Source of the DNA: Collinsella sp.
GTDB taxonomy: Bacteria > Actinomycetota > Coriobacteriia > Coriobacteriales > Coriobacteriaceae
Direction: 5' to 3'
Length of the DNA: 7,830 bases
Assembly (NCBI GenBank): GCA_019419405.1
Contig: DYAA01000071.1
Coordinates: 1-7,830, forward strand
In this document: positions 4,481-7,830 of the stretch, one piece after another
Position numbering within the stretch: the stretch's first letter is position 1
Layout: each line of letters begins with the position of its first letter
The notes under the pieces: model-generated
The model's database searches: none
What the model saw: only the letters and a program-made list of their open reading frames with translations
What the model was told of the DNA's origin: nothing
Position numbers and translations under genes: made by a program

Positions 4481-5869
4481 CTACTTGTGGAGCGAGACCA
4501 GAGCGGGATCGACCGGCGCGGGAGCCTCCAGATCGGAGACCTTCACAATGCCGTTCTCGTCGGAGAAGGCGCGGTAAATGGTCTGAATCGCCAGATCAAA
4601 GTCCTTCTCCTCCACACCGATGATGATATTGATCTCGTCGCAGCTCTGCGAAATCATGCGCACGCTCACGCCGGCCTGGCCAAGCATGCCAAACAGATGG
4701 CCCGAGATACCTGCGCGGCCACGCAGGTTACGGCCGACGGTCGCGATAAGCGCCAGGCCCTCGACAACCTCGATCTCGAGCGGCTCGACCTCCTGCTGAA
4801 TGTCGCCCACGAGCGAGTACAGCGAATCGTGAACGTCCTGCTCCTGCACCACGGCGCCAAAGCGGTCGACACCGGTGGGCATATGCTCGACGGAAACGTC
4901 ATAACGCTCGAACACCGAAAGCGCACGGCGCATAAAGCCAACACGGGGCTTGGTGCGGTCGCGGGCGACATTGATGGCGACAAAGCCGCGCTTGCCGGTC
5001 ACGCCGGTAATGATGGGCTCTGCCTCGCCCTCGTCAGCCGTCTCGCTAATGATGGTGCCGGGGTCCTGCGGCGCATTGGTGTTCTTGATGACCAGCGGAA
5101 TGCCGGCCTCGCGCACGGGGAACACAGCCTCCTCGTGCAGGACGCTTGCACCCATGTAAGAAAGCTCGCGCAGCTCCTCGTAGGTAACGCGCGCAATGGG
5201 CTGAGCCTCGGGAACAATACGCGGATCGGCAGAATAGAAGCCCGAGACGTCGGTCCAGTTCTCGTACAGGTCGGCACCCAGGCACTTAGCCAAGATCGAG
5301 CCGGAAATATCGCCGCCACCACGGTCGAGCAGCTTGATCTGGCCCTCACGCGTCGCGCCGTAGAAACCGGGCATAACAAAGCCGCCCTGCTGGCCGTACT
5401 CCTGCACCAGCTCGGAGGTGCGATTCATGCTGAGCGTACCGTCATGATGGAACGCCACAACCGTCGCGGCGTCCAAGAACGGCAGGCCCAGGTACTCCGC
5501 CATCAGGCGAGCGGTGAAGTACTCGCCACGGCTCACGAGCTCCTCGGTAGAGTAGCCGCCCGAGCGGGCGCGCTCGGCAAAGGCCGCGAACTCCTCGCGG
5601 ATGGGATAGGTGAGCTCCAACTCGTCAGCGATATCAAAATAGCGCTGGCCGATGTCCTCGAGTAGTTCCTCGCACGACACGTGATACTTAACGTGCGCGT
5701 TAACCAGGTAGAGCAGGTCGGTTACCTTAGTGTCGCCCTTAAAGCGGCGGCCGCAGGCGGAAACCACCACAAAACGGCGGGCAGGGTCGGCATCGACGAT
5801 GGCCTTGATCTTCTTGAAGTGTTCGGCGTCGGCGACCGACGAGCCGCCAAACTTGGCAATCTTAATCAT
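4481..5869 (-). CDS. lysC: Aspartate kinase (monofunctional)
   Basis: A 462-residue cytoplasmic kinase phosphorylating aspartate, the first and usually feedback-controlled step of the aspartate family. The amino-acid kinase domain starts with the signature KFGGSSV (residues 6-12). The substrate-binding VSRGEYFTARL is at 112-122, and RGGGDISGSILAKCLGADLYENWTDVSG (about 183-210) is the nucleotide-binding region. Two C-terminal ACT domains occupy about 295-365 and 370-440; the GRAGISGHLFGMLGQAGVSV segment belongs to the second. ACT domains normally bind lysine or threonine, but which is not readable here. There is no homoserine dehydrogenase fusion. The ATG at 5869 is preceded by AAAGG at a rather long spacing of 12 bases. 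It is divergent from thrC over 104 bp and upstream of asd. Confidence 0.96.
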   Translation of the reverse strand: MIKIAKFGGSSVADAEHFKKIKAIVDADPARRFVVVSACGRRFKGDTKVTDLLYLVNAHVKYHVSCEELLEDIGQRYFDIADELELTYPIREEFAAFAERARSGGYSTEELVSRGEYFTARLMAEYLGLPFLDAATVVAFHHDGTLSMNRTSELVQEYGQQGGFVMPGFYGATREGQIKLLDRGGGDISGSILAKCLGADLYENWTDVSGFYSADPRIVPEAQPIARVTYEELRELSYMGASVLHEEAVFPVREAGIPLVIKNTNAPQDPGTIISETADEGEAEPIITGVTGKRGFVAINVARDRTKPRVGFMRRALSVFERYDVSVEHMPTGVDRFGAVVQEQDVHDSLYSLVGDIQQEVEPLEIEVVEGLALIATVGRNLRGRAGISGHLFGMLGQAGVSVRMISQSCDEINIIIGVEEKDFDLAIQTIYRAFSDENGIVKVSDLEAPAPVDPALVSLHK

Positions 5870-5973
5870 GGGCTTGAGGTTACCTTTCTAAAAAGCCTCT
5901 GCGAACCTATTTTGTGCGCTCTGATACCATGGTTTCACCGATTGGGACCAAGGCATCCGAGGAGCAGTGTTAT
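5870..5973. promoter_or_regulatory. Divergent lysC/thrC control region
   Basis: Both genes must be transcribed from this 104-bp spacer. It contains an A/T-rich centre (TTTCTAAAAA at 5885-5894 and CTATTTTGTG at 5907-5916) and the palindrome ACCATGGT (5926-5933). I find no hexamer pair good enough to name as a promoter on either strand, and no T-box or threonine-rich leader peptide. The thrC ribosome binding site GAGGAG is at 5959-5964. Confidence 0.5.
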
Positions 5974-7491
5974 ATGGGAACTTATCATAGTACACGAGGA
6001 CGCACTTTATCGTGCTCAAGTAAGGTGGCAATCCGCACCGGCATCGCTCCCGACGGGGGTTTGTTTGTCTCGGACGAGCTTGGCACCCAGCAGGTCGATA
6101 TCAGCTCGCTTGCAGATAAATCGTACTTTGAAATCGCTCAAGATGTGTTGGGAATGTTACTGAATGATTACACGGCCGAAGAAATTTCGGCGTGTGTCGA
6201 CGAGGCATACCGCGGCACGTTCGCGAGCGAAGAGGTTACACCGCTCGTCAAACTCGACGCTGCGCCGGGCGCTGACGCCCCTCAGACCTATGTGATGGAA
6301 CTCTTTGGCGGCCCCACGAGCGCCTTCAAGGACGTCGCCCTGCAGATGCTCCCCCGCCTTATGGCCCGCACCTCCGCCAAGGACGGCGGCGCCGAGCGCA
6401 TCATGATCGTCACCGCCACGTCGGGCGACACGGGCAAGGCAGCACTCGCCGGCTTTGCCGACGCTCCGGGCACGGGCATCACTGTCTTTTATCCCGAGGG
6501 CAAGGTCAGCCGCGTCCAGAACCTGCAGATGTCCACTCAGGAGGGCGATAACGTCGCCGTCTGCGGTATCCGCGGCAACTTCGACGACGCCCAGAGTGCC
6601 GTCAAGCGCATCTTTGCCGATAAGGAACTTGCCGAGCGCTTGGAGGCCGCCGGCACGGTGCTCTCGAGCGCCAACTCCATCAACGTCGGCCGCCTGGTGC
6701 CGCAGGTTGTCTACTACTTTGCCGCCTATGCGCAGCTACTGCGCGCCGGCGCCATCAAGGCCGGCGATGCCGTGGAGTTCTGCGTGCCGACCGGCAACTT
6801 TGGCGATATCCTGGCCGGCTACTATGCCAAGCGCATGGGTCTGCCCGTCGCCAAACTCGTCGTGGCCAGCGACAAGAACAACGTGCTCGCCGACTTCCTG
6901 ACCACCGGCGTCTACGACCGCAACCGTCCGTTCTTCACGACCATCTCGCCGTCGATGGACATCCTTATTAGCTCCAACCTGGAGCGCATGCTCTACTTCC
7001 TGTCCGACGGCGACTGTGAGCTCGTTGCCGGCCTTATGGAGCAGCTTGCCCAGACCGGCCGCTACGAGGTACCCGCCGAACTGCTGGCAAAGATTCAGAG
7101 CGTCTTTGGCTGCGGTTGGGCCAGCGAGGACGAGGTCCGCGCTGCCATCAAGAGCTGCTGGGACGCGAACGGCTACGTGATCGACCCGCACACCGCTTGC
7201 GGCTACCACGTCTTTGAGCAGGTCGCTTCCGCCGAGGGCGCCAAGGCCCGCGTGCTGCTTTCGACCGCCAGCCCCTACAAGTTCCCACGCGCCTGCTGCG
7301 ACGCCCTGGGGCTCGACGTTCCCGAGGATGATTTTGAGGCTATGCGTGTGCTCGAGCAGGCCACCAACACGGTCGCCCCGACCCAGCTCGCCGAACTCGA
7401 ATCCAAACCCGTCCGTTTCGAAGACGTCTGCGACGTCGATGAGATGGCAAGCTACGTCGAGTCTGCAGCAAAACGAATGAGCACCAACTAG
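5974..7491 (+). CDS. thrC: Threonine synthase
   Basis: A 505-residue PLP enzyme converting O-phosphohomoserine to threonine. It opens with the family's MGTYHSTRG and PDGGLFVS. The PLP-binding lysine is Lys119 in GPTSAFKDVALQ. SGDTGKAAL (150-158) and PTGNFGDILAGYYAKRMGLP (272-291, phosphate-binding GNFGD) are typical, as are the closing ASPYKFPRA residues. The ATG at 5974 is chosen because GAGGAG lies nine bases upstream and family similarity begins there; the frame is open from a GTG at 5914, but that stretch is unlike the family. The first ~90 codons use more A/T-ending codons than the rest. A perfect hairpin terminator follows, then thrB. Confidence 0.97.
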   Translation: MGTYHSTRGRTLSCSSKVAIRTGIAPDGGLFVSDELGTQQVDISSLADKSYFEIAQDVLGMLLNDYTAEEISACVDEAYRGTFASEEVTPLVKLDAAPGADAPQTYVMELFGGPTSAFKDVALQMLPRLMARTSAKDGGAERIMIVTATSGDTGKAALAGFADAPGTGITVFYPEGKVSRVQNLQMSTQEGDNVAVCGIRGNFDDAQSAVKRIFADKELAERLEAAGTVLSSANSINVGRLVPQVVYYFAAYAQLLRAGAIKAGDAVEFCVPTGNFGDILAGYYAKRMGLPVAKLVVASDKNNVLADFLTTGVYDRNRPFFTTISPSMDILISSNLERMLYFLSDGDCELVAGLMEQLAQTGRYEVPAELLAKIQSVFGCGWASEDEVRAAIKSCWDANGYVIDPHTACGYHVFEQVASAEGAKARVLLSTASPYKFPRACCDALGLDVPEDDFEAMRVLEQATNTVAPTQLAELESKPVRFEDVCDVDEMASYVESAAKRMSTN

Positions 7492-7503
7492 ATTCCTTAT
7501 TAA

Positions 7504-7534
7504 GCGCCGGCGAAAGCCGGCGCACCTTCTTTTA
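7504..7534 (+). terminator. Rho-independent terminator of thrC
   Basis: GCGCCGGC (7504-7511) and GCCGGCGC (7516-7523) form a perfect 8-bp stem capped by a GAAA tetraloop, followed by the pyrimidine tract CCTTCTTTT (7525-7533). It begins 12 bases after the thrC stop. Its strength suggests that thrB needs read-through or its own promoter. Confidence 0.88.
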
Positions 7535-7570
7535 TCAGATAATCCCCGGGATGATGACGAACGCGCACAG

Positions 7571-7680
7571 CGTGCCTGGCTGTTTAGTTCGTCGCGAGTT
7601 CCGCACGCAAAGGAAAGCACTTAATGTGCTTTCCGTCTTGCGCAGGACTGCCCGAGCAGCGAACTAAACAGCCAGGCACG
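7571..7680. repeat. 110-bp palindrome in the thrC-thrB gap
   Basis: The outer arms 7571-7591 and 7660-7680 are perfect 21-bp inverted repeats. Inside, CGCAA (7606-7610) pairs with TTGCG (7638-7642), and GGAAAGCAC (7612-7620) pairs with GTGCTTTCC (7626-7634) around a TTAAT loop. TCCGCA (7600-7605) faces AGGAC (7644-7648), as in the palindrome at 3138-3267. The right arm ends two bases before the thrB AGGAGG. No T-run follows and no target duplication is visible. Confidence 0.8.
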
Positions 7681-7694
7681 CCAGGAGGACTCAC

Positions 7695-7830
7695 ATGATC
7701 AAAATCACCGTCCCAGCAACGAGCGCCAACCTAGGCATCGGCTACGACACCCTCGGCATGGCCGTCAGCCTCTACTCGCACTTCACCTTCGAGCGCGCCG
7801 ACAAGCTCACCATCACGGGCTGCCCCGAGG
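7695..7830 (+). CDS. thrB: Homoserine kinase, N-terminal part (cut by window edge)
   Basis: Forty-five codons are present, beginning MIKITVPATSANLGIGYDTLG. The VPATSANLG-x-G-(F/Y)-D-x-LG opening is diagnostic for the GHMP-kinase homoserine kinases, which phosphorylate homoserine with ATP to give the substrate of ThrC. The usual Pro and Phe of NLGPGFD are Ile and Tyr here, a mild variation. The ATG at 7695 has a consensus AGGAGG (7683-7688) six bases upstream. The gene follows thrC on the same strand after a 203-bp gap holding a terminator and a long palindrome. The ATP-binding glycine-rich motif lies beyond the window. Confidence 0.93.
   Translation, partial: MIKITVPATSANLGIGYDTLGMAVSLYSHFTFERADKLTITGCPE

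Noticed and set aside
4487..5665. Long plus-strand reading frame (392 codons) opposite lysC
   Set aside because: It is fully antisense to a clear aspartate kinase, a common artefact of GC-rich codons. Its translation has no family resemblance.
5914..5973. Upstream GTG or ATG start for thrC, or a threonine leader peptide
   Set aside because: GAGGAG and the family N-terminus support 5974. The 20 upstream codons contain only two Thr and one Ile codons and no attenuator hairpin, so they are not a thr-type leader.
6736..7620. Long minus-strand reading frame (294 codons) opposite thrC
   Set aside because: It overlaps confident thrC coding sequence and the terminator, has no recognisable domain, and runs into the palindrome.

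Overview
The window looks like chromosomal DNA of a high-GC Gram-positive gut bacterium, most likely Collinsella or a close relative (Coriobacteriia, Actinomycetota). This rests on GC-rich third codon positions in the core genes, purine-rich Shine-Dalgarno sites, the protein style of the aspartate-family enzymes and large intergenic palindromes. The genus is an inference, because no search could be run.

Layout. Positions 1-165 hold the first 55 codons of a minus-strand ABC transporter ATPase. Positions 166-436 are intergenic and carry a perfect LexA-type palindrome (CGAACAGCTGTTCG) upstream of a plus-strand GyrI-like domain protein (437-1075). Positions 1140-1809 are a decayed accessory patch: a good promoter, a short RNA with a two-stem pseudoknot, a truncated Abi_2/AbiF-like gene and, fused to it out of frame, the last part of a ClC-type chloride channel gene. 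Minus-strand ogt (1954-2532) follows, with a doubtful minus-strand reading frame just upstream of it (2545-2880). Positions 2881-3281 contain no convincing gene. They hold three ~53-bp tandem hairpin units and a 130-bp near-perfect palindrome; 3054-3137 between them shows nothing recognisable.

The right half is aspartate-family amino-acid synthesis. lysC (5869-4481) and asd (4307-3282) lie on the minus strand and make aspartyl phosphate and aspartate semialdehyde. thrC (5974-7491) and the start of thrB (7695 to the edge) lie on the plus strand and perform the last two steps to threonine. lysC and thrC are divergent over a 104-bp spacer. Homoserine dehydrogenase (hom), needed to link asd to thrB, is not in the window. 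A strong hairpin terminator follows thrC, and a second 110-bp palindrome fills the thrC-thrB gap right up to the thrB ribosome binding site.

The most interesting points are the AbiF-like RNA/toxin remnant whose pseudoknot covers the toxin's ribosome binding site, the SOS-type operator in front of the GyrI-like gene, and the set of palindromic or hairpin repeats (2699-2868, 2897-3053, 3138-3267, 7571-7680). Two of these palindromes share internal asymmetric motifs and may be one repeat family.
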